Positions 19,147 to 28,927 of a stretch of DNA of 36,545 nucleotides are shown piece after piece. The notes below the pieces were generated by a model. It was given only the letters and a program-made list of their open reading frames with translations. It ran no database searches and was not told where the DNA came from. How positions within the stretch are numbered: position 1 is the first letter of the stretch; each line of letters begins with the position of its first letter. A program made the position numbers and the translations under genes. The DNA comes from Rhodanobacteraceae bacterium (GTDB lineage: Bacteria; Pseudomonadota; Gammaproteobacteria; Xanthomonadales; SZUA-5): NCBI GenBank assembly GCA_016717705.1, contig JADKFD010000060.1, positions 1 to 36,545 on the forward strand, given 5' to 3'.

Positions 19147-20073
19147 CTACAGTCCGCCGCCCCAGCGGTACTGCCAGACGATGCCGATCAGGTCGTAACT
19201 GTTGCCGGTCCGGTCCGACACCCCGCTGCTCGCATAGAACTTCACCGAGTTCTTGCGATTCACCGGCACCGCCAAGGTTGCGCCCAGACGCCAGTTCTGC
19301 TGCAGGTCCTGCTTGTCGACGCCATTGAAGGTGGTGCGTCCGCCGCCGAACCAGGTCAGGTCGAAGGACGCCCATTTGCCGGATTTGAAGCCGTAGATGG
19401 GTGTGCGCCTGCGCCGAGTAGATCGGGTCCTGTTTGCGTGTATTGCCACCGAAGAAGTCGTCGTTTTCGGTGTAGATCGTCGCCGCCAGTTGTCCTTCGA
19501 CGGTCCACTGTCCGAGGTCTTCGAGATGCCCAGTTCCGGCTGAACGACCAGCGGTTGGTGCCGATGTTGACCAGCCGGCTGGAATCGTACTGACTCCACG
19601 GCGCCGACACCCGCAGGCTGGCACCGATCACCAGATCCTGCTGCCAGGTGCTGAATTCCCTGAGCCCCATGGCTGGCGCGCCGTAGAAGTTCCAGGACAG
19701 CCGGAATGCCGGATTGGACATGCCGTCAACCTGGCGCTCGACCGGTTCGCCCTCATAGATGGCCTCACCCGAGAGAAAGGTGTAAGGCAAGGTCAGGTCG
19801 AAGATGCCCGACTTGCCGCCGAGATTGAGCACCCTGGCGTAACCGATCACCGCGTTGTTCGTGCGCAGGTCGGCATCGGTCAGCGACAGCGCCGGATCGA
19901 AAGACAATGCGCCCTGGGTGTGAAGCGTAGCCGGCGACCAGGAAATTGACACCGATCGGCGCGTTGGAATAGGCGCGCGGCTCGATATCCTGGGCATCGG
20001 CAGCGGCAATCAGGCCCAGCAAGGCGCAGAAAGCCAGCAATTGCGAGCCGATTGTCTTCAGTCTCCAGACCAC
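19147..20073 (-). CDS. Outer-membrane transporter, phenol MetA-pathway-like family (frameshifted)
   Basis: GTG at 20073 (MVWRLKTIGSQLLAFCALLGLIAAADAQ) with GGAGG upstream decides the start; this is a clean signal peptide cut after ADA. The mature protein opens DIEPRAYSNAPIGVNFLVAGY and continues with GKSGIFDLTLPYTFLSG, NPAFRLSWNFYGAPAM, WSQYDSSRLVNIGTNRW and GATLAVPVNRKNSVKFYASS, ending DLIGIVWQYRWGGGL. This matches the PF13557 outer-membrane family ('MetA pathway of phenol degradation'), about 300 residues. At least four frame changes (about 19925, 19560, 19510, 19410) interrupt it with conserved sequence on each side. The family name does not prove a phenol link; no aromatic-degradation genes are nearby. 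Confidence 0.76.
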
Positions 20074-20156
20074 CTGGTCCTCCAGAAATCACCGGCCGAC
20101 GGCGGGGGCAGCCGCGATCGATGCGGTTCGCGCCCCGCAGCGCATCACTGCGGGCG

Positions 20157-20692
20157 TTACTGGGCCGCTGGCGGTTTGGCGATGATCGCCTCGACCACAT
20201 CGTCGACGCGCTGCCCGGGGTCTTGCTCGCCAGCGGATCGATCTCGCCTTCGGCCTGTCCCTGCCAGGCCACCACCTTCTTGCCGGGATCGACCAGATCG
20301 ATGGTGAGCGTGCCTTCGCGGTAGTTCTCGACGCTGCTGCCGGTACTCGCCCAGCCGTTGCAGTAGCCGGCGCGATAGCTGTAATAGCCGTAGCCCACCG
20401 GCGCCGATGCGGTCGAGTGAATCTCCTGCTTGGCCTCGATGTTGGCGAAGAAGTTCACCAGAATGTCGGGCTCGCTTTCCGCGTACACATAACCCTTGGC
20501 CTCGAGGTTGCGTCGGGTTGCCTGCTTCAGACGCTTGCTCAGCACTGTCTCGCTGCCGTCGTGATCGGTCGCCAGCGGCGAAAAGAAGGCGAAAGTACGG
20601 TACTGCGACAGCTGCGCGTCCGGATTGGTGTCGCTCCGCACCTTGGCGCCGCCTGCCGCGCAGGCGACCAGAAACGCAAACGCCATCAGCAC
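20157..20692 (-). CDS. DUF4136 lipoprotein (one frameshift near 20.21 kb)
   Basis: GTG at 20692 gives MLMAFAFLVACAAGG, a short lipoprotein signal with lipobox LVAC; an upstream CTG-initiated form with a longer basic N-terminus is possible. The mature part has the DUF4136 pattern: SDTNPDAQLSQYRTFAFF, LKQATRRNLEAKGYVY, EPDILVNFFANI, GTLTIDLVDPGKKVVAWQGQAEGEID, then VDDVVEAIIAKPPAAQ in another frame. Proteins of this family are anchored in the envelope; their role is unknown. A single indel near 20210 splits the last 20 residues. It precedes the barrel gene at 19147-20073 on the same strand with an 84-base gap. Confidence 0.82.
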
Positions 20693-20869
20693 CAGCAGGC
20701 GCGCGGCGAGGCGCGGAAACGGCGTCCGCGAGATCTCCAGTGCGTGGCGGGGAAGTTGCCTGAATACTAGTCAATGGCGAGGGCCGCGGCATCGGACCTT
20801 GGTCCCCCAATGTTGCTTCGGCATGAGAGCTATTCTTGACTCGACGCACAAGCTCCATGGGGACCGTCA

Positions 20870-21486
20870 ATGATGGCAGACAGCGCCCAACCGACACTCT
20901 CCGCCGCACAGGCGTTGCAGCGCCTGAAAGACGGCAACCAACGATTCCTCAACGGCGAGGCAAGATTCCCGACCGTGCAGAAGGAAGTGCTGGCCGATCT
21001 CGCCAAAGGCCAGCAGCCCTATGCGACGGTGCTCGGCTGCAGCGACAGCCGGGTGCCCCCGGAACTGCTGTTCGACGCCGGCTTTGGCGAGCTGTTCGTC
21101 GTGCGCGTGGCGGGCAACGTGCTTGGCGCCTCCATTCGCGGGACCCTGCAGTACGCCGGGGTGCATCTGCACACGCCGCTGTTCGTGATCCTCGGCCATG
21201 AGGGGTGTGGGGCCGTCGAGGCGGCGATCGCCGAGCAGTTCCACGGCACGCGCCATCGCAGCCGGATTTCCGCGCTGCTGGCGCTCATCCGGCCGGCGCT
21301 GGAGCATCTGGACCCGAGTTTGCCCCCGGCCGAACTGCTCCACGCGGCGGTCGAAGCCAACGTGCGCTCGATGGTGCGCCAGGCTGTCGAAACGCCTGAA
21401 GCTCACGCGCGCAGGAAGGAAGAGTATTCCAGCTCGTCGGCGCGGTTTATGACATCAACACGGGTGCAGTGCGCTTCCTGGATTAG
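20870..21486 (+). CDS. Beta-class carbonic anhydrase (one frameshift near 21.41-21.43 kb)
   Basis: ATG at 20870 (MMADSAQPTLSAAQALQRLKDGNQRF). Zinc ligands and the active-site dyad are present: CSDSR (Cys plus Asp-Arg) near residue 57 and HEGCG (His, Cys) near residue 112. YATVLGC, LFVVRVAGNVLG and RGTLQYAGVHL are typical. After RRKEE the frame shifts; the expected C-terminus LVGAVYDINTGAVRFLD ends at TAG 21484-21486. About 204 residues, as usual for bacterial beta-CAs. It interconverts CO2 and bicarbonate in the cytosol. The gene is intact apart from the one indel, so it is probably functional in the organism. Confidence 0.9.
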
Positions 21487-21547
21487 CGCTCGCGACCAGC
21501 CGCATGCATCCGCGCCAGCGCCAGCGCCAGCCGGTAGACTTTCACCC

Positions 21548-22145
21548 ATGGCCAAACTCTATTTCTACTATTCGGCGATGAACGCCGGAAAAACCACGGT
21601 GTTGCTGCAGAGCGCGCACAACTACACCGAGCGCGGGATGCGCACGCGCATCTACACGCCGCGCATCGACAACCGTTTCGGCGTCGGTCAGGTGCGCTCG
21701 CGCATCGGCCTGGCGGCCGAGGGGCATGTGTTCGATCGCGACGACAACCTGTTGGCGCGGGTCGAGGCGGATATCGCCGAAAACGGGCCGCTGCACTGCG
21801 TGCTCGTCGACGAGGCGCAGTTCCTGAGCAAAGGCGCAGGTGTGGCAGCGACCGGCATCGTCGACAAGCTCAATATCCCGGTGCTGGCCTATGGCCTGCG
21901 GACCGACTTCAGGGCGGCTGTTCGAGGGCAGCCAGTACCTTTGGCCTGGGCCGATTCGATCCAGCGAGATCAAGACCATCTGCCACACCGGGCGCAAGGC
22001 CACCATGGTGGTGCGCGTCGACGATTCCGGGCGCGCCGTCACCCAGGGCGCACAGGTCGAGATCGGCGGCAACGAGCGCTACGTGTCGGTGTCGCGTGCC
22101 GAGTTCAAGCGCGTGTTCGATGGCGACGGTGCGATTCCATTGAAG
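21548..22145 (+). CDS. tdk: Thymidine kinase, type II, zinc ligands mostly lost (frameshift near 21.91 kb)
   Basis: ATG at 21548 (MAKLYFYYSAMNAGKTTVLLQ) gives the Walker A region, then VDEAQFLSK (Walker B with catalytic Glu), LAYGLRTDF, and after an indel near 21912 LFEGS, IKTICHTGRKATMVVRVDD and IGGNERYVSVSRAEFKRV. About 199 residues; it phosphorylates thymidine with ATP. Compared with E. coli Tdk (ICVCGRKA and SVCRKH), only the first of four zinc ligands remains: the others are Thr, Ser and Glu. The substituted positions are in good frame, so this looks like a real lineage variant. No stop appears where the family ends (about 22140); a TGA at 22141-22143 in a neighbouring frame suggests another indel. 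Confidence 0.88.
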
Positions 22146-22226
22146 CAGGGAATCTGTTTCCGGAAGCAGGCGGCGCTCGCTTCGCTGGATCGCCGGTTGC
22201 CCGGCGCCTTTCGCCGGCGAGCACGG

Positions 22227-22245
22227 CGCCGACTGCAAGTCGGCG
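22227..22245 (-). repeat. GCCGACTTGCAGTCGGC-family palindrome, single copy
   Basis: CGCCGACT, GCA, AGTCGGCG followed by ATCCGG: the exact reverse complement of the flank-plus-core at 14198-14222. It lies behind the thymidine kinase and before the convergent transferase gene. Confidence 0.7.
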
Positions 22246-22284
22246 ATCCGGTGTCAGCCGGGGCTCGGCCTGCGATTGCCGGGG

Positions 22285-22941
22285 CTACGCCAACCACTGG
22301 GGAATCTGCCGCCAGAAACGTTCCTGGGCCGCAGTCGGCTCCGCTGGCGGATGCCGCTGCAGTTTGACCAGATCGTCGACGGTATCCAGATCCTGCTGCA
22401 CATCAAGGCGTGTCAGCGACAGCTCCGGCCCCACGCTGGCAATGAAACGAGCCGCGGTGTTGGCGGCGCCGTAGGGCACGCCGGACCAGTCGCCATGATC
22501 GAGATCGGCATTGGCACCGAACAGCACGAAGCCACCGTCATCCGCCGGTGCGATCACCCGCGCCGGTCCGCCGCCGAGCACGGCGCAGGCCTCGCCGATC
22601 AGCCACGGCGACAGCGCCGGCGCGTCGGCACCGAGCAGCAGCGCGCCGCGATGGCGCCGCAGCAGCGCCCGGTGGATGCCGGCCATGCGCGCGCCGAGAT
22701 CGCCCTCGGGCTGCACCAGCACCTCCCATTCGCCCCAGGCCGGTGCGCCGCCCGACTCGGCCACCGCCCAATACGGCTGCAACGCTGCGAGCCGGGCCGC
22801 CTGGGTCACGCTGTCGCGCACGCAGGCGACGCTGGCGCGGTAGACCTCAAGCGCGATCTTTGGCCCAAGCGACGCCGCCAGCCGGGTCTTCACCGGGCTC
22901 AGCGCGGAGGTCTTGACGAACACGGCGATGCCGATGCTCAT
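22285..22941 (-). CDS. TIGR04282-type transferase (DUF2064, rSAM/selenodomain-associated transferase 1)
   Basis: 218 residues, ATG at 22941 overlapping the stop of the upstream gene (ATGA). The opening MSIGIAVFVKTSALSPVKTRLAASLG carries the nucleotide-sugar-binding KTRLA loop; LLLGADAPALSPWLI corresponds to the GxDxP metal site and APADDGGFVLFG to the active-site loop. This is the pattern of TIGR04282. It belongs to the GT-A superfamily and is usually paired with a TIGR04283 glycosyltransferase, exactly as here. The substrate is unknown; the family name comes from co-occurrence with radical-SAM proteins, none of which is seen in this window. The frame is intact. Confidence 0.87.
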   Translation of the reverse strand: MSIGIAVFVKTSALSPVKTRLAASLGPKIALEVYRASVACVRDSVTQAARLAALQPYWAVAESGGAPAWGEWEVLVQPEGDLGARMAGIHRALLRRHRGALLLGADAPALSPWLIGEACAVLGGGPARVIAPADDGGFVLFGANADLDHGDWSGVPYGAANTAARFIASVGPELSLTRLDVQQDLDTVDDLVKLQRHPPAEPTAAQERFWRQIPQWLA

Positions 22942-23630
22942 GGCGAGCGCGACTCCTGCCAGACCTGCGACCAGGTCAGGCGCTGGTGGCGCCAGGTGGT
23001 CGCCAGCCAGCCGTGTTCGCGATATTTGCGCGCGCTGGTGAAAAGCGGTGCCGCGATGCGCCGGATCGGCACGCCGTGGCGGCGTGCTTCCCAGACCAGC
23101 GCATGGTCTTCGCCGTAGGCTCGCGACTCGTCGAAGCAGCCGAGCTCATAGAAGCGCTCGCGGCGTAGCAGCAGTCCCTGGTCACCGAACGGCAAGTCGA
23201 GGCTGCGGCAACGCCAAAAGGCGCCAAGTTCGGTCAGGCGCATCAGCGCCGGGCCGTCATCCAGATAGCGCAGGTCGAAGTAGCCCAGCGCATCTTCGCC
23301 GTGCGTGACGAAGGATTGCAGCGCCAAGAGCGTCGCTGCAGTGGGTCGGCTGTCGGCGTGCAGGAACCACAGCCAGTCGTGATCGAGTCCGGCGGCGCCC
23401 GCGTTCTGCTGGCGCGCGCGACCACGACCGGACTCGGTCCAGCGTTCGGTGGCCAGTCGCGGGCGTGTCTGCAGGTCGCCGCGCGCGAACACCAAGCGCC
23501 GTTGCAGCGTCGGCGCGAGGCGATCGAGCAGTCCGATCAAGCCATGCCAGTTGCGGTCGCCCGGACCGACGGGAATGACGGCTGCCACCGAGGGGCCAGG
23601 CGCGCTTCCCGGGGACGATCCGACACTCAC
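22938..23630 (-). CDS. TIGR04283-type glycosyltransferase family 2
   Basis: 230 residues. GTG at 23630 overlaps the metJ stop (GTGA), so translation is coupled. GT2-like order: VAAVIPVGPGDRNWHGLI, RGRARQQNAGA (the R-x-x-Q-x-N-x-G loop typical of the family), DWLWFLHADSRPT with the HADS metal site, and LPFGDQGLLLRRERFYELG with the catalytic GDQ. These match TIGR04283 (rSAM/selenodomain-associated transferase 2). It lies between metJ and the TIGR04282 gene in an overlapping three-gene run. The reason it sits under a methionine repressor gene is not evident. Confidence 0.87.
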   Translation of the reverse strand: MSVGSSPGSAPGPSVAAVIPVGPGDRNWHGLIGLLDRLAPTLQRRLVFARGDLQTRPRLATERWTESGRGRARQQNAGAAGLDHDWLWFLHADSRPTAATLLALQSFVTHGEDALGYFDLRYLDDGPALMRLTELGAFWRCRSLDLPFGDQGLLLRRERFYELGCFDESRAYGEDHALVWEARRHGVPIRRIAAPLFTSARKYREHGWLATTWRHQRLTWSQVWQESRSP

Positions 23631-23866
23631 TCCGGCTTCGCCAGTTCCTCGTCGGTCGGCAGCGGTTGGCCGGTATAGGCGTGCAGAAAAGCTTCGGTGA
23701 GCAGTTCGGAAATCGTGCCGTGACGCAACTTCTTGATCTGTCGACGGGTGCGCTCGTCGGTGAGGATCTTCAGCACATGCACCGGAATGGTCACGGTGAT
23801 CTTCTTCGTCGCATCGGCGCGCTTGCCCCGATCGACGTACGGATTGACGAATTTGTTCTTGGTCAT
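23627..23866 (-). CDS. metJ: Methionine repressor MetJ, short C-terminus
   Basis: 79 residues, ATG at 23866 with GGAGG upstream. It aligns throughout with E. coli MetJ: KKITVTIPVHVLKILTDERT (the beta-strand whose Lys and Thr contact the met box; K22 and T24 here), then RRQIKKLRHGTISELLTEAF and LHAYTGQPLP, which form the S-adenosylmethionine-binding and dimer core. It ends at ELAKPE and lacks the C-terminal helix of the 105-residue E. coli protein. MetJ with SAM represses methionine genes through tandem 8-base boxes, two of which lie in front of the divergent metY. Its own upstream DNA shows no clear met box. It is the first gene of an overlapping run with the two transferases. Confidence 0.95.
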   Translation of the reverse strand: MTKNKFVNPYVDRGKRADATKKITVTIPVHVLKILTDERTRRQIKKLRHGTISELLTEAFLHAYTGQPLPTDEELAKPE

Positions 23867-23941
23867 GCCGCCCTCCAGTCACGCCGAAGGCTAGCAGAAG
23901 CGGGGTTGTTGGTCGTGGTTGGGCGAAACATGAAGGTGAAA

Positions 23942-24012
23942 GGTGAAAAGTTAAACGTTAAACGTCAATCAGAGCGCGGCTTCCATTGACGTTTCACGTT
24001 TCACTTTTCACC
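23942..24012. repeat. Long hairpin of 7-base CACGTTT-like units between metJ and metY
   Basis: Left arm 23942-23968 and right arm 23986-24012 are 27 bases each and complementary at 25 of 27 positions; the 17-base loop is 23969-23985. The right arm reads TTGACGTTTCACGTTTCAC then TTTTCACC, so the stem is made of tandem CACGTTT units. A further partial unit extends the left arm to 23935. It lies upstream of the metY promoter and of metJ. Confidence 0.85.
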
Positions 24013-24041
24013 CAAGCGGAAACCGACAAGGAAAGGTCCCC

Positions 24042-24071
24042 TTGACGCCCCCTGCGCGCCTCGGCTACGCT
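24042..24071 (+). promoter_or_regulatory. Sigma70-like promoter of metY
   Basis: TTGACG (24042-24047), 18-base spacer, TACGCT (24066-24071). Expected transcription start is near 24078, so the met boxes at 24082 cover the first transcribed bases. This is the best-looking promoter in the window. Confidence 0.65.
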
Positions 24072-24081
24072 TCTCACCAAC

Positions 24082-24105
24082 AGACGTCTAGACGTCTAAA
24101 CATCA
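24082..24105 (+). promoter_or_regulatory. MetJ operator: two perfect met boxes plus a weak third
   Basis: AGACGTCT at 24082-24089 and again at 24090-24097 are perfect copies of the 8-base MetJ consensus with no gap, the minimum for co-operative binding of two MetJ dimers. The next 8 bases, AAACATCA, match at 5 of 8. They sit 11 bases after the -10 and about 30 bases before the metY start, where bound repressor would block initiation. The metJ gene is 216 bases away and divergent. Confidence 0.92.
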
Positions 24106-24134
24106 CCTCCAGACTTCCAGAAGGCGACGCCGCG

Positions 24135-25456
<1,322 letters not shown>

Positions 25457-25505
25457 TTGCGCGGTCCCGTGGCATTAACAGGCGACACGGGTATGCAAGT
25501 GAAAA

Positions 25506-25574
25506 GTTAAATGTGAAACGTGAAAGGAAGCGGGCTTGCGGCTTCTCCTTCACGTTTCACGTTTCACGTTTAAC
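25506..25574. repeat. Second long hairpin of CACGTTT units, between metY and metX
   Basis: Left arm 25506-25525 and right arm 25555-25574 (TTTCACGTTTCACGTTTAAC) are complementary at 19 of 20 positions, the exception being a G/T wobble. Weaker pairing continues at the loop side (AGGAAG and CTTCTCCTT). The unit, orientation and arm design match the hairpin at 23942-24012. It could affect read-through between the two met genes. Confidence 0.85.
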
Positions 25575-25598
25575 CCAGCCAAAAGCTCGGAAGCGCCC

Positions 25599-27787
25599 AT
25601 GTCCCGCACGAACCACACCCACCACACCCCAACCGCCATCCAGCACTACACCCCGACCGCGCCCCTGCGCCTGGCCAGCGGCGCGTTGCTGCACGGTGCC
25701 ACGGTGGGTTACCAGACCTGGGGCACGCTGAATGCTGCGCGGGACAATGTGCTGTGGGTGTGCCACGCGCTCACCGCGTCGAGCGATGTCGAATCCTGGT
25801 GGGCGGGGGCCTTCGGGCCGGGGCGATTGCTCGATCCGGCGCGGCACTTCATCGTCTGTGCAAACGCACTGGGTGGCTGCTATGGCAGCGCCGGGCCGAC
25901 CAGTGTCGATCCAAGCACGGGTGAACGCTTCGGGGCACATTTTCCCGAGCTGACGGTGGGCGATCTGGTCCAGCACCAGCGCCTGCTGGCCGATCACCTG
26001 GGCATCCGCTCGATCGAACTGGTGGTCGGGGCCTCGATGGGCGGCTTCCAGGTACTCGAATGGGCGCGTCGTGAGCCCGTGCGCGTGCGCCGCATCGCGC
26101 TGATCGCGACCAGCTGGCGGCAACCGCCGCAGGCGCTGGCGCAGGCGCGGCTGCAGTGCGAGTTCATCCGCCGCGACCCGAAATTCAAGGATGGCCACTA
26201 TCCCGAGCATGATGGCCCGGTCGAAGGGCTGGCGCTGGCGCGGCAGCTCGGGCATCTGACCTACCGCTCGGCGGAGGAACTCGACCGGCGTTTTGGCCGC
26301 GAGAGGCGCGACGATGGGCATCACCAGGTGCTGTCCTATCTCGACTATCAGGGCGAGAAACTGGTGCGTCGATTCGACGCACTCAGCTATCTGCGCCTGA
26401 CTGAAGCGATGAATCGCTACGATCTTGCCGAGGGCAGTGACCCGGGTCAGGCGTTGGCCGCGATCACCCAGCCGGCGCTGGTGGTGGCGCTCGACAGCGA
26501 CCAGCTGTACTACCCATCCGAACAGGCGCGCCTGGCGGACTGGCTGCCGCGCGGGCGCTTGCTCGAGATCCAGACCCTTTACGGCCACGACGGTTTCCTC
26601 GTCGATGCCGCCAAGCTCGACCCGGCCTTGACCGCGTTCCGCGACGAACCGCTGGCCGACGCCAGTGTCACGCGCCTGCCGACTCCGGTTGCGCGGTCCG
26701 CTGCCCGCGCAGCGCGCGTCCCGCTGGTGCTGATCGGCGCCAGCGGTCGCGTCGGTGTCGATCTGCTCAAGCTGCTGGCCCAGCCGGCGATCGATGCACC
26801 GGTGCAACTGGTGGGCGTCGCCAATTCGCGCGCGGCGCTGTGGCAGGCCGAAGGGCTGGCGCCGGGACTGGCGGCCGAGCGCCTGCGCGCGCATGCCAGC
26901 GGCAGCGCCGAAGCCCTGATCGAGCAATTGATCGCCGGGGAGCGTCCGGCGCTGTTGGTCGATTGCACCGCCAGTGCCGCCATCGCCGGGCACAGTGCGC
27001 GCCTGCTTGAAGCCGGGGTATCGTTGGTGACGCCGAACAAGATCGCCTTCGCCGGCACCCAGCGCGACTACCAGCGGCTGCGTCAGGCAGCACTGACGAC
27101 ACCGGCCGCGTGGTCGGCCACCGTTGGCGCCGGCCTGCCGATCCTGTCGACCATTCGCCGGCTGCGCGCGGCTGGCGATCGCCTGACCGCCATCGAGGCC
27201 ACGCTGTCCGGCACGCTCGGCTCGCTGCTGACCCGCGTGCACGACGGCGTCAGCCTGCGCCAGGCCCTGACCGAGGCGGTCCACCACGGTCTGGCGGAAC
27301 CCGATCCACGCATCGATCTGTCCGGACAGGACGTGCGCCGCAAGCTCACGATCATGCTGCGCGAGGCCGGTGTCGAGATCGAACCGGCGGCAATTTCCTC
27401 GACCCCTTGCTGCACCTGAGTGCCGAACAGCCGTGGGACGAAGCGGTCGGCGCGCACGAGCGCGACTGGCTGGGCCTGATCCAGGATGCGCGACGTTCGC
27501 AGTCACGCTTTGTCTATCGCGCCCGCTGGAGCCTCGCCGACGGCGCCCACGTGGCCCTCGCGCTGGTCCCCGATGCGCACCCGCTGGCCGGTGCGCGTGG
27601 CACCGAGAATCGCGTCGTGCTGCACAGCGAGTATCAGGGCGATACGCCGATCGTGATCGCCGGTGCCGGCGCCGGCGTGCGCATCACCGCCGCGGCGGTG
27701 CTGGCCGATGTGCAAGCGGTGTGCGAGCAGTTGTTGCCGCTGGCCGCGGTACGTGAACAGCCCGTGCGGCTGCGGCGGATAGCCTGA
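25599..27787 (+). CDS. Homoserine O-acyltransferase (MetX) fused to homoserine dehydrogenase; frameshift near 27.39 kb
   Basis: About 729 residues, ATG at 25599. Residues 1-370 are a MetX alpha/beta hydrolase: CHALTASSD, nucleophile in VVGASMGGFQVLEWA, acid in VVALDSDQLYYPSEQ, His in YGHDGFLVDA. MetX family members use acetyl- or succinyl-CoA; I cannot decide which. After a Met-free linker of about 25 residues comes homoserine dehydrogenase: NAD(P) loop LIGASGRVGVDLLK, VTPNKIAFAG, SATVGAGLPILST, then LSGTLGSLL, EPDPRIDLSGQD and VRRKL with the catalytic Lys. The frame is continuous across the junction. One indel near 27390 splits off the last 130 residues, which end in LRRIA. It would take aspartate semialdehyde to acyl-homoserine in one chain, feeding MetY upstream. 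Confidence 0.9.
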
Positions 27788-27877
27788 AGCCTTGGTAGGC
27801 CGATGTGGCGGCATTCGCGCAGTAAAACGATTCACCGATTTGCGGGAGACTAGGAGCGCGTTCGCAAGTGCCCGGTG

Positions 27878-27902
27878 AACGCGCTGACGCAGCGCGTTCT
27901 AC
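27878..27902 (-). repeat. REP-like palindrome, GTAG head, perfect 9-bp stem
   Basis: Read on the minus strand: GTAG, then AACGCGCTG, loop CGT, CAGCGCGTT. A degenerate partner, TAGGAGCGCGTTCGC, lies at 27851-27865 in the opposite orientation. They fill the 240-base gap after the metX fusion and might also work as a terminator; no T run follows. The rest of the gap up to 28028 shows only a TACAAT hexamer near 27984 with no clear -35. Confidence 0.62.
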
Positions 27903-28027
27903 AGGTTTTCTGGTGTTGCAGGGGCGGCGAACGCACCCCTTCCATTCCTATTCACTGCCTCTCCCCCATGTCCCCTCGAGGACTACAATCCCGTTCAACT
28001 TAGATGGCCCCCAAGCGTGATCAGCCC

Positions 28028-28919
28028 ATGGCGGAACGCGGATTCGATACGCTGACGACGCAACGTGGCAGCCTGGCCAAGTTGGCGGAAGCCATCGCGA
28101 CCAAGAACAGCGCTTTCTCACCGTCACCCAGGGCGAGAGCCAGGGCCGCCGACTCAAGCTCGGCGATGTGCCGGTGACCATGGGGCGCTCGGCCGACTGC
28201 GATTTTCGCCTGCTCAACCGCGCGATCTCACGCCTGCATTGCCGCGTCTGGCGCGACAATTCCGGCTTCTGGGTGCGCGATCTCAACTCGACCAACAAGA
28301 CCTATCTGAATGACCGGCCGGTGGTCGAGGCACGGCTCAAGGACGGTGACTTCATCACCGTCGGCGGTACCGTGGTGCAGTTCACCCAGGAGAAGGATGT
28401 CGATCACGCCGCGCAAAGCAAGTTCTTCGATCTGGTCACCCCGACCAGCTGACCGGGCTGTCGCGGCGGCGCGTATTCGAGCAATCGCTGGAGCAGGAAA
28501 TCGCGCGCAGCACGCGGCGCAACCGCGAGTTCGTGCTCGCCATCGTCGATGTCGATGAACTCTCGAAAATCAATCGCGAGTGGGGCAAGGTGGCCGGCGA
28601 CGATGTGCTCAAGCAAGTCGCCCGGGCGCTCAAGGCCGGCCTGCGCGAGGAGGATCTGCTGTGTCGCTTCGGCGGTGAGGAATTTGCCGCGATGTTGCCG
28701 GAAACCGGCATCGACGAAGCGGAAAAGCTGCTGAATTCGGTGCGCTCGGCGATCGCCAACGTCGAGTTCTTCATCCAGGGCCAGAGCCGCAGCGCCAGCG
28801 TCAGCATCGGTGCGGTGCTGTGGAACCCGTCCTACAAGACCGGCGCCGCCCTGATCGACCGTACCGAGGAAAAGCTCAAGGCGGCCAAGGACGGCGGGCG
28901 CAACCGGATTGCCTGGTGA
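28028..28919 (+). CDS. FHA-GGDEF diguanylate cyclase (two frameshifts)
   Basis: About 296 residues, ATG at 28028 (MAERGFDTLTTQRGSLAKL). The FHA phosphothreonine-binding domain spans about residues 30-130: VTMGRSADCDF, AISRLHC (Ser-x-x-His) and LNSTNKTYLND. The GGDEF domain follows: LTGLSRRRVFEQ, LAIVDVDELSKINREWG with the metal Asp, and RFGGEEF, an active-type signature. Five residues before it is REED, a product-inhibition I-site RxxD. Expected activity is c-di-GMP synthesis from GTP, gated by a phosphoprotein through FHA. Frames change near 28105 and 28450 without loss of conserved residues. It is a single gene, convergent with bioF. Its partner kinase is not in the window. Confidence 0.88.
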
Positions 28920-28927
28920 CAATCCGT

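Noticed and set aside
19147..20073. Aromatic-compound degradation role from the PF13557 family name
   Set aside because: No ring-cleavage or hydroxylase genes are in the window; the family name is historical.
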